Assembly: GCF_009711345.1 (NCBI RefSeq)
Contig: NZ_SMMA01000059.1
Coordinates: 49,733-113,732, forward strand
Reading direction: 5' to 3'
DNA from: Pseudovibrio flavus
GTDB taxonomy: Bacteria; Pseudomonadota; Alphaproteobacteria; Rhizobiales; Stappiaceae
Length of the DNA stretch: 64,000 nt
The notes under the pieces are model-generated. The model was given only the letters and a program-made list of their open reading frames with translations. It did not search any database and was not told the DNA's origin. The translations under genes were made by a program, and so were the position numbers. The stretch's first letter is position 1. The number at the start of each line of letters is the position of its first letter. Positions 32,680 through 40,731 of this stretch are shown here, in pieces.

Positions 32680-33615
32680 ATGATGACACCTAGTTCAAAA
32701 CAAGTGCCTTCAAGGCTGACCTTTCCAGATGGGAAAATAAGGCTGCTCATGCAGTATTCCGGCTGGATAAGGGGGTTTGAAAACCAGTTCTTCAGAGCCA
32801 AGAAACATAGAGCTCAACCACTTCACCTGTTTCCCGAAGATATCCGCCGCGCCATGGACAATGGAGAATTTGTCCAGCACTATCAGCCAATCGTAAACCC
32901 GAAAACAGGCCACATAACAGGCGCCGAAGCACTGCTTCGCTGGCAACACCCATATCTCGGCCTACTCTGCCCTGATCGCTTTCTTCCTAAGGTCCCCAAG
33001 TACCTGCACAAGCGGCTTGGCGAGCAGGTCATAGACAGCGCTCTTTCATCACTCCAAACCATCAGATCAACCTGTTCCGATGGCTTTAGGGTATCGGTGA
33101 ATATCAACGCCGTTCAGCTGGAAGACACGAAGTTTCCCAAGCACGTATTGAGCAAGGTCCGCCAGCAGGGTCTTTGCCCGAAGTCTTTGGAGTTCGAGGT
33201 GCTAGAGGATGTAAATCCGAACGCAACGTTCTACACCTCCTATGTTCTGAAACGATTGCATGACTACGGTTTTTCCATCGCGCTTGATGATTTCGGTGCA
33301 GGTAAAAACCGCTTGTCGGCCTTACGCACGCTTCCCATCGACCGAATTAAGATTGACCGTAGTCTCGTGAAAACCGAACGCCCCGTTCATTGGCACATTT
33401 GTAAAAGTTTAATTACAAGCGCCAAAGCATTGGGCCTACGAGTAACTGCGGAAGGCGTAGAAACCAAAGAGCAACTGACGCGCCTAAAAAGCTATGGCCC
33501 TGTTGAGATTCAAGGCTTTTACTTTCACCGCCCTATGCCGCTTGACCAGCTAATGAATAAACTTTCGCAACAAAGCAGTGAATCTACTCAAGCCAACATG
33601 CCAGTAGCGGTTTGA
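32680..33615 (+). CDS. EAL-domain cyclic-di-GMP phosphodiesterase
   Basis: 311 residues. The first 48 are a basic lead segment without a transmembrane helix; the rest is one EAL domain. Metal and catalytic residues appear intact: Glu83 in EALLRW, Asn in SVNINAVQL, Glu in EFEVLED, Asp203/Asp204 in DDFGAG, Lys in RIKIDRSLV and Glu258/Glu261 in EGVET. It should hydrolyse c-di-GMP to pGpG, lowering the signal that favours attachment, which may matter for the Tad pili and H-NOX system in this window. No sensory domain is attached. It interrupts the engB-argB order seen in relatives. Confidence 0.9.
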   Translation: MMTPSSKQVPSRLTFPDGKIRLLMQYSGWIRGFENQFFRAKKHRAQPLHLFPEDIRRAMDNGEFVQHYQPIVNPKTGHITGAEALLRWQHPYLGLLCPDRFLPKVPKYLHKRLGEQVIDSALSSLQTIRSTCSDGFRVSVNINAVQLEDTKFPKHVLSKVRQQGLCPKSLEFEVLEDVNPNATFYTSYVLKRLHDYGFSIALDDFGAGKNRLSALRTLPIDRIKIDRSLVKTERPVHWHICKSLITSAKALGLRVTAEGVETKEQLTRLKSYGPVEIQGFYFHRPMPLDQLMNKLSQQSSESTQANMPVAV

Positions 33616-33717
33616 GCAATAAGATAAAGCACGTTATAAGCGCATGCAGGCGGGCGGCATTCTTCCGCTCGCCCCTTACCGTCTTATCGACACTGTTTAG
33701 TTCAGGTATAGGCTCCC

Positions 33718-34605
33718 ATGACTTCGATTGATGCAACAAACCGCGCCCATATAATCGCTCAGGCTCTTCCGTATATGCAGCGCTATGACAACCGACGTGT
33801 TGTCATTAAATATGGCGGCAACGCCATGGGAGACGATTCACTTGCTATCGCTTTTGCCCGTGATGTGACCCTGCTTCGTCAGTCAGGTGTTCACCCTGTT
33901 ATTGTGCACGGCGGCGGCCCGCAGATCGGCGCGATGCTCAAGCGTCTCAACATTCACAGTGAGTTTAAAGGCGGTCTTCGCGTTACCGACAGAGAAACTG
34001 TCGAGATTGTTGAAATGGTTCTGGCAGGCTCCATCAACAAGAGCATTGTTCAGGCAATCAACGCCGAAGGTGGCCGCGCGATCGGTCTTTGCGGTAAAGA
34101 CGGTGACATGGTTATCGCCCGCAAACTGGTTCGCAAGCACCGTGATCCAGACTCCAAAATCGAGGAGGTTCTCGACCTCGGTTTTGTGGGTGAACCGGAC
34201 ACAGTAAACGCGACCACGCTGGAAATGATCCTTGAACAGGACCTCATTCCGGTTATCGCTCCGGTTGCACCGGGCCGCGACGGCGAAACTTACAACATCA
34301 ATGCAGATACCTTTGCAGGTGCCATTGCTGGCGCGCTGGATGCAAAGCGTCTTTTATTCCTTACCGACGTACCAGGCGTACTCGATAAGAACGGCGAGTT
34401 GATCAAGCAGCTTACCGTGGCCGAAGCTCGTGCTCTCATTGAAGATGGAACCATCTCAGGCGGCATGATCCCGAAGGTCGAAACCTGCATTGATGCGCTG
34501 GAACTGGGCGTTGAAGGTGTTGTTATTGTGAACGGCAAAAAAGCCCACGCGGTTCTTCTGGAACTGTTCACCGATCACGGTGCAGGCACACTGTTGGTTC
34601 CTTAA
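33718..34605 (+). CDS. argB: N-acetylglutamate kinase
   Basis: 295 residues of the amino-acid kinase fold: [11 protein letters not shown] near 28-38, [17 protein letters not shown], the ATP/substrate loop [16 protein letters not shown], and [18 protein letters not shown] near the C-terminus, the last typical of arginine-sensitive ArgB. It phosphorylates N-acetylglutamate in arginine synthesis and is likely feedback-inhibited by arginine. It is followed by a stem-loop and the HAD nucleotidase gene, the order common in this group of bacteria. Confidence 0.96.
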   Translation: MTSIDATNRAHIIAQALPYMQRYDNRRVVIKYGGNAMGDDSLAIAFARDVTLLRQSGVHPVIVHGGGPQIGAMLKRLNIHSEFKGGLRVTDRETVEIVEMVLAGSINKSIVQAINAEGGRAIGLCGKDGDMVIARKLVRKHRDPDSKIEEVLDLGFVGEPDTVNATTLEMILEQDLIPVIAPVAPGRDGETYNINADTFAGAIAGALDAKRLLFLTDVPGVLDKNGELIKQLTVAEARALIEDGTISGGMIPKVETCIDALELGVEGVVIVNGKKAHAVLLELFTDHGAGTLLVP

Positions 34606-34634
34606 TCACAGACAAAGAAATCAATAAGCTGGAT

Positions 34635-34662
34635 CATAGTCCCTTTCTTAAGAGGGGCTATG
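34635..34662 (+). terminator. Stem-loop after argB
   Basis: CATAGTCCCT, 8-base loop, AGGGGCTATG (nine pairs plus one wobble), 29 bases past the argB stop. No T-tract, so it may only slow transcription into the next gene. Confidence 0.4.
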
Positions 34663-34701
34663 AGACTATGCTGCTGAGCCCAATGTAACTGTCGAGGCAC
34701 T

Positions 34702-35394
34702 ATGACACCTACGGATTTTAAGGGCGTAACCAACTGGGTCTTTGATCTGGACAACACGCTCTATCCTGCCCATTCGAACCTGTTTGATCAGATCGACAAG
34801 AAGATCAGCAGCTACGTTCAGAAGCTTACTGGCAAGAACCCTGTTGATGCTCGCAAGCTGCAAAAGGACTACTACAAAACCTACGGCACAACGCTGCGCG
34901 GGCTGATGATGGAACACCAGATCGAGCCCGACGACTTTCTCGAGTACGTGCACGATATCGACCATTCCTGCCTGCAGGTAGATGATGCGTTGAGCGATGC
35001 TATCCAGCGCCTTCCGGGCAAGCGCTACATTCTTACAAATGGCACGCGCAAGCACGCGGAAGCAGTAGCCGGCAAGCTGGGTATCACTCATCACTTTGAC
35101 GATATTTTCGGAATTGTCGAAGCAGATCTCATTCCAAAACCTGCCATGGAAACCTATTCGAAGTTTCTGGAGCTGAATTCCATTGACCCTAAGCAGGCTG
35201 CAATGTTTGAGGATCTGTCACGAAACCTCATTGCACCTGACAAACTAGGTATGCGTACGGTCTTGGTCGTTCCGCAAGGAACGAGAGAGGTTTTCCGTGA
35301 AGCTTGGGAAATGGAGGGCGAAAACCAGCCCTACGTACACCATGTAACGGACAATCTGGGCTCATTCCTACAGCAGGTCCTTAGGGAACTTTAA
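34702..35394 (+). CDS. HAD-type pyrimidine 5'-nucleotidase (SDT1/Phm8-like)
   Basis: 230 residues. HAD motif I FDLDNTLYP (about 14-22), motif II YILTNGT (~111-117), Lys in IPKPA and motif IV FEDLSRN. The helical cap with DYYKTYGTTLRGLM matches the pyrimidine 5'-nucleotidase group, which dephosphorylates UMP/CMP-like substrates. It lies between argB and dapD regions as in many rhizobia. Substrate range is family inference. Confidence 0.88.
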   Translation: MTPTDFKGVTNWVFDLDNTLYPAHSNLFDQIDKKISSYVQKLTGKNPVDARKLQKDYYKTYGTTLRGLMMEHQIEPDDFLEYVHDIDHSCLQVDDALSDAIQRLPGKRYILTNGTRKHAEAVAGKLGITHHFDDIFGIVEADLIPKPAMETYSKFLELNSIDPKQAAMFEDLSRNLIAPDKLGMRTVLVVPQGTREVFREAWEMEGENQPYVHHVTDNLGSFLQQVLREL

Positions 35395-35428
35395 TAAGCG
35401 AATCAAATCACTTGAACGCCTCGTTTTT

Positions 35429-35472
35429 CTCTGACCAGACCGCTAAATTCACAGGGGCGGAGCTGGTCGGAG
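35429..35472. repeat. Inverted repeat upstream of the LysR gene
   Basis: CTCTGACCAG (35429-35438) and CTGGTCGGAG (35463-35472) pair at nine of ten positions over a 24-base loop, 34 bases past the nucleotidase stop. It could be a T-less terminator or an operator. Confidence 0.4.
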
Positions 35473-35611
35473 TGAAATTGCCGCATAATTTTAAGAAAAA
35501 ATCCCCAGAACGATAGATACTAATACCCATAGCGCAGCTTTCCTTGGAACTTGACCGACCACTCGTATATTGAGAATTGTTCAAGAACATGTTTACCAAT
35601 GTAGGTCGCTT

Positions 35612-36499
35612 ATGGTTTCTCTGCGCGCTCTTCACGCCTTCTCCCTTCTGGCCAAACATGGCCGCGCTGCCCGCGCAGCGGAAGATCTTGGCGTAACTCC
35701 TTCAGCGCTGACGCACTTGCTGCGTTCTTTGGAAAATGAACTGGGAGCGGCTCTGGTTGTGCGCGATGGCCGAGGCCTTGCGCTAACTGAAGAAGGGCAA
35801 CGCCTTTCATCCAGTCTGGGCAACTCCTTTGATCAAATCGAGCATGCTGTAGAAGCATTCCGACGCCGCAGCCGTACTGAGCTGCGCATCTCCACGCTCT
35901 CTACCGTTGCAACGCGCTGGCTTATTCCGCGCCTGCCAGACTTTCAGGCAAAGCATCCTGATATCGAGCTTCTGATCTCTACCAGCATGCGCGTCGTCGA
36001 TCTGGACCGTGAGTCCTACGACTGCGCAATTCGCCTCGGAAACGGCGCATGGCCTCATGTAGAACGCCACATGCTGTGGAATGAGGACCTTGTTGTCGCG
36101 TTTGCTCCTGCATTGGCCAAAGGCAACTCTAACCCGGATATCTCGCTGCTGGATAACCTGCGTTTGCTGCACACATCCTCCCGCCGTGATGACTGGCCGA
36201 TCTGGCTTGATGCTGCAAAGCTCAACCACTCTGACCGCACATCCGGCGCGATGTTTGAAAGCCGCAACATGGCTATTCAGGGCGCTGTTGCAGGTATGGG
36301 CGCGATCTCTATTGATACCCATTTTGTAGAGCAGGAAGTAGAAGCTGGTCACCTTATGGTTCCAGACTGGCCGAAGACTTCTATGGAAACGGGATACTGG
36401 TTTGTGCGCAACGCTAACAAGCCGCTGACCCGCCCTGTTGCTGCATTCCGCGATTGGCTGATCGAGCAGGCTGCTGCCAGAAACGTATCGCAGGACTAA
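35612..36499 (+). CDS. LysR-type regulator (GcvA-like branch)
   Basis: 295 residues from the ATG at 35612. The winged helix-turn-helix ([20 protein letters not shown], then [13 protein letters not shown]) covers residues 1-60, and the effector domain has the GcvA-branch features [20 protein letters not shown] and [12 protein letters not shown]. No divergent target gene lies next to it; the downstream gene is dapD. An imperfect TGTTC/GAACA repeat lies near 35580, just before the start, and could be an autoregulatory site. Effector unknown. Confidence 0.9.
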   Translation: MVSLRALHAFSLLAKHGRAARAAEDLGVTPSALTHLLRSLENELGAALVVRDGRGLALTEEGQRLSSSLGNSFDQIEHAVEAFRRRSRTELRISTLSTVATRWLIPRLPDFQAKHPDIELLISTSMRVVDLDRESYDCAIRLGNGAWPHVERHMLWNEDLVVAFAPALAKGNSNPDISLLDNLRLLHTSSRRDDWPIWLDAAKLNHSDRTSGAMFESRNMAIQGAVAGMGAISIDTHFVEQEVEAGHLMVPDWPKTSMETGYWFVRNANKPLTRPVAAFRDWLIEQAAARNVSQD

Positions 36500-36603
36500 A
36501 CAGTCGTAATACTCCCCGCTGCTTCCATATTGACGGAAGGCCAGCGGGGCGTGTACCTCATTCCTACGAGAAACTGACAAAGACTTTAAAGGAACTCCCG
36601 TCC

Positions 36604-37455
36604 ATGAGTCAGAACGACCTTGCTGCGCTCGAAGCAGTGATCAATGCTGCATTCGATGACCGCGATAATATCAACACCGAAACCACCGGCGATGTGCGTG
36701 ACGCTGTCGAGAAAACGCTTGATCTGCTCGATAAGGGTATCTTGCGCGTTGCTGACAAATCCTCCGGTGACTGGGTCGTAAACCAGTGGGCGAAAAAAGC
36801 TGTTTTGCTTTCCTTCCGCCTGAACCCAATGGAGCTCATTTCCGGTGCTCCTGGTGGTGCCAGCTGGTGGGATAAAGTTCCTTCCAAATTTGATGGCTGG
36901 AGTGCGCTTGATTACCAGCAGGCCGGCTTCCGCGCTGTACCGGGCTGCATCGTTCGCCGCTCTGCATTCGTTGGCAAATCCGCAGTTCTGATGCCTTCCT
37001 TCGTGAACCTTGGTGCGTACGTTGACGAAAACACCATGGTAGACACATGGGTAACCGTTGGCTCCTGCGCTCAGATTGGTAAAAACGTTCACCTGTCCGG
37101 CGGCGTTGGTATCGGCGGCGTTCTTGAGCCTCTTCAGGCTGGCCCGGTTATCATTGAAGACAACTGCTTCATCGGCGCACGTTCTGAAGTTGTTGAAGGC
37201 GTTATCGTACGTGAAGGTGCTGTTCTTGCGATGGGTGTGTTCATCTCCGCAACCACCAAGATCGTTGACCGCAACACCGGCGAAGTGTTCGTTGGTGAAG
37301 TTCCTGCATACTCTGTGGTTGTTCCAGGCACTCTGCCAGGCAAGCCGCTGCCAGATGGTACTCCAGGCCCTAACCTTGCCTGTGCGGTCATCGTGAAGCG
37401 CGTAGACGCCCAGACCCGTGCAAAAACTTCTGTGAACGAACTTCTGCGCGACTAA
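36604..37455 (+). CDS. dapD: Tetrahydrodipicolinate N-succinyltransferase
   Basis: 283 residues from the ATG at 36604. The N-terminal helical domain runs to about 100; the left-handed beta-helix follows with hexapeptide repeats ([52 protein letters not shown]). It succinylates tetrahydrodipicolinate in the lysine/diaminopimelate pathway. An in-frame 50-codon upstream extension overlaps the LysR end and is rejected. A strong terminator follows. Confidence 0.96.
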   Translation: MSQNDLAALEAVINAAFDDRDNINTETTGDVRDAVEKTLDLLDKGILRVADKSSGDWVVNQWAKKAVLLSFRLNPMELISGAPGGASWWDKVPSKFDGWSALDYQQAGFRAVPGCIVRRSAFVGKSAVLMPSFVNLGAYVDENTMVDTWVTVGSCAQIGKNVHLSGGVGIGGVLEPLQAGPVIIEDNCFIGARSEVVEGVIVREGAVLAMGVFISATTKIVDRNTGEVFVGEVPAYSVVVPGTLPGKPLPDGTPGPNLACAVIVKRVDAQTRAKTSVNELLRD

Positions 37456-37480
37456 GTTTAGAAACACATTCGTTTCGACA

Positions 37481-37508
37481 AAGCCGGAGCCTCTGCTCCG
37501 GCTTTTTT
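37481..37508 (+). terminator. Intrinsic terminator after dapD
   Basis: AAGCCGGAGC, loop CTCT, GCTCCGGCTT with a run of six T: ten perfect pairs, 25 bases past the dapD stop. The convergent small gene ends only 2 bases further on. Confidence 0.95.
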
Positions 37509-37509
37509 G

Positions 37510-37824
37510 TTAGACCACCGGATAGGTCACATTGATCCCATATCCCGGTTGGGCGGTCATTCGCAAATCATCTTCACTGAAGCTGGTATTCCCTGCAACA
37601 GGAATTGCAATTGCTGTTTGAAGCCCATGAGGGCCACTTTGATCCAACGCTATTGCCTTGAAGGTATAGTTGCCAGCAGGCACATTCGGGTTATAGAGAC
37701 CGAAGTCTTGCATGGTGCCACGCTCCCAAGTGAATGCTGCGCCACCACCACCGACAGGCTCCAACGTGGCCTTTTGTATCGAGTTGCGTCTGGTTCCACT
37801 AGCAAAGCAGGTTATATTTGGCAT
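37510..37824 (-). CDS. Small beta-rich protein of unknown function
   Basis: 104 residues without signal peptide or transmembrane helix. Alternating hydrophobic strands (NYTFKAIALDQ, TAIAIPVAG, YGINVTYPVV) and Gly-rich turns (EPVGGGGAAF) suggest a beta-sandwich. AGGAG stands 9 bases upstream of the ATG, supporting a real gene. I recognise no family. It lies alone, convergent with dapD and followed upstream by a 200-base gap. Confidence 0.6.
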   Translation of the reverse strand: MPNITCFASGTRRNSIQKATLEPVGGGGAAFTWERGTMQDFGLYNPNVPAGNYTFKAIALDQSGPHGLQTAIAIPVAGNTSFSEDDLRMTAQPGYGINVTYPVV

Positions 37825-38027
37825 TATTTTCGCTCCTCTTACGGATTAGGTTACTTAAGGCACAACCCATTGACGGAGCGAATGAAAGGGCGTGAAAACA
37901 AGCGCCCTTCATACTCAATGCCTTCTGTTTTTATTGGTAAAAAATTTAGGAGAGTCACTGGCTGTATTGCGTACAGCAAGATCACCGCTATAGTGCCGCC
38001 AAATAAGAACCTTGCGCCGGAACGCGA

Positions 38028-38507
38028 ATGCCTATGTCAAATAATCAAAACGTTATGAAGATGGACTTCCCTCTGGATCCAGAGGAGTGGCATGGAGCTG
38101 GCAAGGAAACCCTTTGGGTTACCCCACTTGGGGGAAATCGCTACCGCGTTGACAATATGCCGTTCCTTGCAAAAGGGGTGAGCCTCAATGACGAGGTAAC
38201 GGGTGTACGAACCAAACGCGGCCTACAGTTTTCCGAGATCTTCAAGCATCGCGGCCACTCGACATTCCGCATTCTAGTGGAAGAAACAGCAACGCCTGAA
38301 GAGTTTCAGGAACAGTGGCTTAAGCTCGCAGCACTTGGCTGCACATGCGAAGACATTGATGGCGATATCCCGCTATTCAGCGTGGACGTGCCGCCGACCG
38401 TCAACGTAAAAAAAGTAATCATCATCCTTGAAGATGTCTCCCACATGAACATCTGGGAGTTTGAAGAGGGCCACTGCTATCAGGCAGAAGCGGCCAACTC
38501 AAAGTAA
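38028..38507 (+). CDS. DUF4265-domain protein
   Basis: 159 residues, cytoplasmic, no membrane segment. The pattern ETLWVTPLGGNRYRVDNMPF-type start, SLNDEVTGVRTKRGLQFSE and STFRILVEE matches DUF4265 proteins, small orphans often found near toxin or contact-related genes but without proven function. A second in-frame ATG at 38034 is equally possible; neither has a clear ribosome site. It stands alone between the small beta protein and the HAD hydrolase. Confidence 0.7.
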   Translation: MPMSNNQNVMKMDFPLDPEEWHGAGKETLWVTPLGGNRYRVDNMPFLAKGVSLNDEVTGVRTKRGLQFSEIFKHRGHSTFRILVEETATPEEFQEQWLKLAALGCTCEDIDGDIPLFSVDVPPTVNVKKVIIILEDVSHMNIWEFEEGHCYQAEAANSK

Positions 38508-38613
38508 TCTTATTAGCGATAAGAGCGCCAAGGGATAAGCGTATCCCTGTTGGCGCTCTGCCTAATTACATTCCTATAAGCTTCCAAGCCTCGGCTGGCA
38601 CAACGCCTGTTCG

Positions 38614-39228
38614 TTAAACAGGCAGGCCCATTGCCTTAAGCTCTTCACGCACCTGCTCTGGAGACTGGAAATGCACCGCATGCATTCCTAGAGCCTGCGC
38701 GGCCTCGATATTCGCTTTTGTATCATCAATGAAGACCAGATCAGCGGCATTCAGACCGTTGCGCTCAAGCAGCTTGTCATAGATCGCACGGTCCGGCTTC
38801 AGAAGCTTTTCCTCGCCAGAAATCACTGTATCGATGAAGGAATCCGCCAAGAACGGGAAGATGAGCTTGGCGTGCTCGAACTTATCGACCGAGAAGTTGG
38901 TGATAGCGTACATCGGCACATTATGGGCTTTGAGATCCTGAAGGATCGCGACAGTCCCTTCGATGTGCCCATCCAGCATTTCTTCCCAGCGGTCACAGTA
39001 AGCATGGATGAGCGCTTCTTTCTCGGGATGCTGCTCTACCAGCAGTGCAATCGCTTCGTCCCAAGGGCGACCTCGGTCCTGCTCCAAATTCCAAGGGTAC
39101 GTGCAGATGTTTTCCAAGAAGTGCTTACGCTCTTCCTCATCAGGAATGAGCTTTTTGTAGAGGTTCTCGGGATCCCAGCGGATCAGAACATTGCCGATAT
39201 CAAAAACAACGGCAGTCGGACGTGACAT
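38614..39228 (-). CDS. HAD-family hydrolase (YihX-like phosphatase)
   Basis: 204 residues with HAD motifs: VVFDIGNVL (about 7-15, nucleophile Asp but no second Asp two residues on, as in YihX-type FDLGNV), motif II AITNFS near 108, Lys in LLKPDRAIY, and IDDTKANIEAA near 166. The nearest characterised type is alpha-D-glucose-1-phosphate phosphatase; haloacid dehalogenase is less likely. The start codon abuts one arm of an inverted repeat that could fold in the mRNA leader. Confidence 0.87.
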   Translation of the reverse strand: MSRPTAVVFDIGNVLIRWDPENLYKKLIPDEEERKHFLENICTYPWNLEQDRGRPWDEAIALLVEQHPEKEALIHAYCDRWEEMLDGHIEGTVAILQDLKAHNVPMYAITNFSVDKFEHAKLIFPFLADSFIDTVISGEEKLLKPDRAIYDKLLERNGLNAADLVFIDDTKANIEAAQALGMHAVHFQSPEQVREELKAMGLPV

Positions 39229-39277
39229 TGCAGGTACCTTTCAGCATTTTGACTTTACGTCATTATTTGTACCTGCA
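39229..39277 (-). promoter_or_regulatory. Leader hairpin covering the HAD gene start region
   Basis: TGCAGGTAC (39229-39237) and GTACCTGCA (39269-39277) are perfect 9-bp arms 31 bases apart. In the minus-strand mRNA the 3' arm ends directly at the ATG and would bury the weak ribosome site. The remainder of the 309-base gap to 39537 holds the ackA terminator and no convincing gene. Confidence 0.4.
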
Positions 39278-39469
39278 TTGCGTAGAAAACAAGGCCTTTT
39301 GGGCCAAATTTTAGGGCTCAACCATCTTACCGGTCCTGTAGCAGGCACAGTTCGTATCGCCGCCGCCATGCCAGTTACAGCCCCTTCCATATTTTCGCCG
39401 TTGCTAATCTATGCGACCAGCGAAGCCTTCCCCACATGCCTAACCGGGGGTTTACAGAGGTCTATGCAA

Positions 39470-39502
39470 CAAAAAACCGCCCTCTCCTTTCGGAGAGAGC
39501 GG
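39470..39502 (-). terminator. Intrinsic terminator after ackA
   Basis: On the minus strand CCGCTCTCTCC, loop GAAA, GGAGAGGGCGG followed by six T: eleven pairs with one wobble, 35 bases past the ackA stop. Confidence 0.93.
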
Positions 39503-39537
39503 CTTCAAACAAGCTATTCTTCTAGTGAAGAAGAAAC

Positions 39538-40719
39538 TTATGCTTCGCAGATTGCGCGGGTCTGACGTGCAATCATGCCTTCTTCGTTGGTAGGGATCGC
39601 CATGATCTTTACGCGGGAAGAAGGTTTGGAGATGGTGATCGCGTCTTTTGCGCGAGCCTTGTTTGCTTCTTCATCGATTTCGATGCCGAGGAATTCAAGA
39701 CCTTCACAAACGCCAGCGCGGGTCAGGGAGGAGTTTTCGCCGATACCACCGGTGAATACCAGTGCGTCGATACCGCCCATCACAGCTACCAGAGCACCGA
39801 GTTCGCGCTTAACGCGGTTGTCGTAGTACTCAAGAGCTTTTTTAGCAGCTGGGCTGTCAGAGTTTTCCAGATCGCGCATATCCTGAGAAATGCCGGAAAG
39901 ACCCTTCATGCCGGACTCTTTGTTCAGCAGGTGACCAACTTCTTCAACGCTCATGCCTTTTTCACCGATCAGGTACAGAACGACGCCTGGATCGATAAGG
40001 CCGCAACGGGTACCCATTGCAAGACCGTCAAGTGGGGTGAAGCCCATGGTGGTGGTCACGCACTTGCCGTTTTCAATCGCGCACATGGAAGCGCCGTTAC
40101 CAAGGTGAGCAACAACAATCTTACCGTTTGCGATTTCTGGAGCAACGTTGTGCAGTTCTTCAGAAATGAAGTGGAAGGACTGACCGTGCATGCCGTAACG
40201 ACGTACACCTTCCTCATAGAACTTCAGAGGAATAGCGTAAGCTTCGTTCTTGAACTCCTGAGTGCGGTGGAAAGCGGTGTCGAAGCAAGCAACGTTTGGC
40301 TTGCCTGGGAACGCAGCTTTAGCACCTGCAATACCTGCAAGGTTGTGCGGGTTATGCAGAGGAGCAAGGTTGTTGATTGCTTCCAGTTCTTTTTCAACTT
40401 CTTCAGTTACGAGAACTGGGTGAGTGAACTGGGTGCCGCCGTGTACAACGCGGTGACCGATAGCATCAACTTCAACGTTCGGGTCGAACTGGTGAACGAG
40501 AGCCAGAATAACCTGCAGAGCAGTGTTGTGATTCTGAGCTTCTTCAGCAGTCAGAGCACGATCCATAAGGGTTTCGCCTTCAGCAGACTTGCCCTTAACC
40601 CATGCGTTTGCGCCCAGACCGTCGATCTGACCGGAAAGTACGGATTCTTCGCCTTTAAACAGCTGGAACTTGATGGAGGAGGAACCAGCGTTCAGTACAA
40701 GGATAGTTTCGATGGACAT
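39538..40719 (-). CDS. ackA: Acetate kinase
   Basis: 393 residues of the ASKHA fold: the start LVLNAGSSSIKFQLF, HRVVHGGTQFTHPVL with the active-site His/Arg, FDTAFHRTQ, HLGNGASMCAI and VFTGGIGENSSLTRAGV. It converts acyl-phosphate and ADP to acid and ATP; acetate is usual, propionate or butyrate possible. It starts 12 bases after the MaoC-phosphotransacylase gene and both share one transcript. Codons are strongly biased, as in highly expressed genes. Confidence 0.96.
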   Translation of the reverse strand: MSIETILVLNAGSSSIKFQLFKGEESVLSGQIDGLGANAWVKGKSAEGETLMDRALTAEEAQNHNTALQVILALVHQFDPNVEVDAIGHRVVHGGTQFTHPVLVTEEVEKELEAINNLAPLHNPHNLAGIAGAKAAFPGKPNVACFDTAFHRTQEFKNEAYAIPLKFYEEGVRRYGMHGQSFHFISEELHNVAPEIANGKIVVAHLGNGASMCAIENGKCVTTTMGFTPLDGLAMGTRCGLIDPGVVLYLIGEKGMSVEEVGHLLNKESGMKGLSGISQDMRDLENSDSPAAKKALEYYDNRVKRELGALVAVMGGIDALVFTGGIGENSSLTRAGVCEGLEFLGIEIDEEANKARAKDAITISKPSSRVKIMAIPTNEEGMIARQTRAICEA

Positions 40720-40731
40720 ACTAATACTCTA

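Noticed and set aside
39241-39390. A possible 49-residue minus-strand gene just upstream of the HAD hydrolase
   Set aside because: No ribosome site, no hydrophobic or conserved pattern, and it runs through the leader hairpin; not enough to call.
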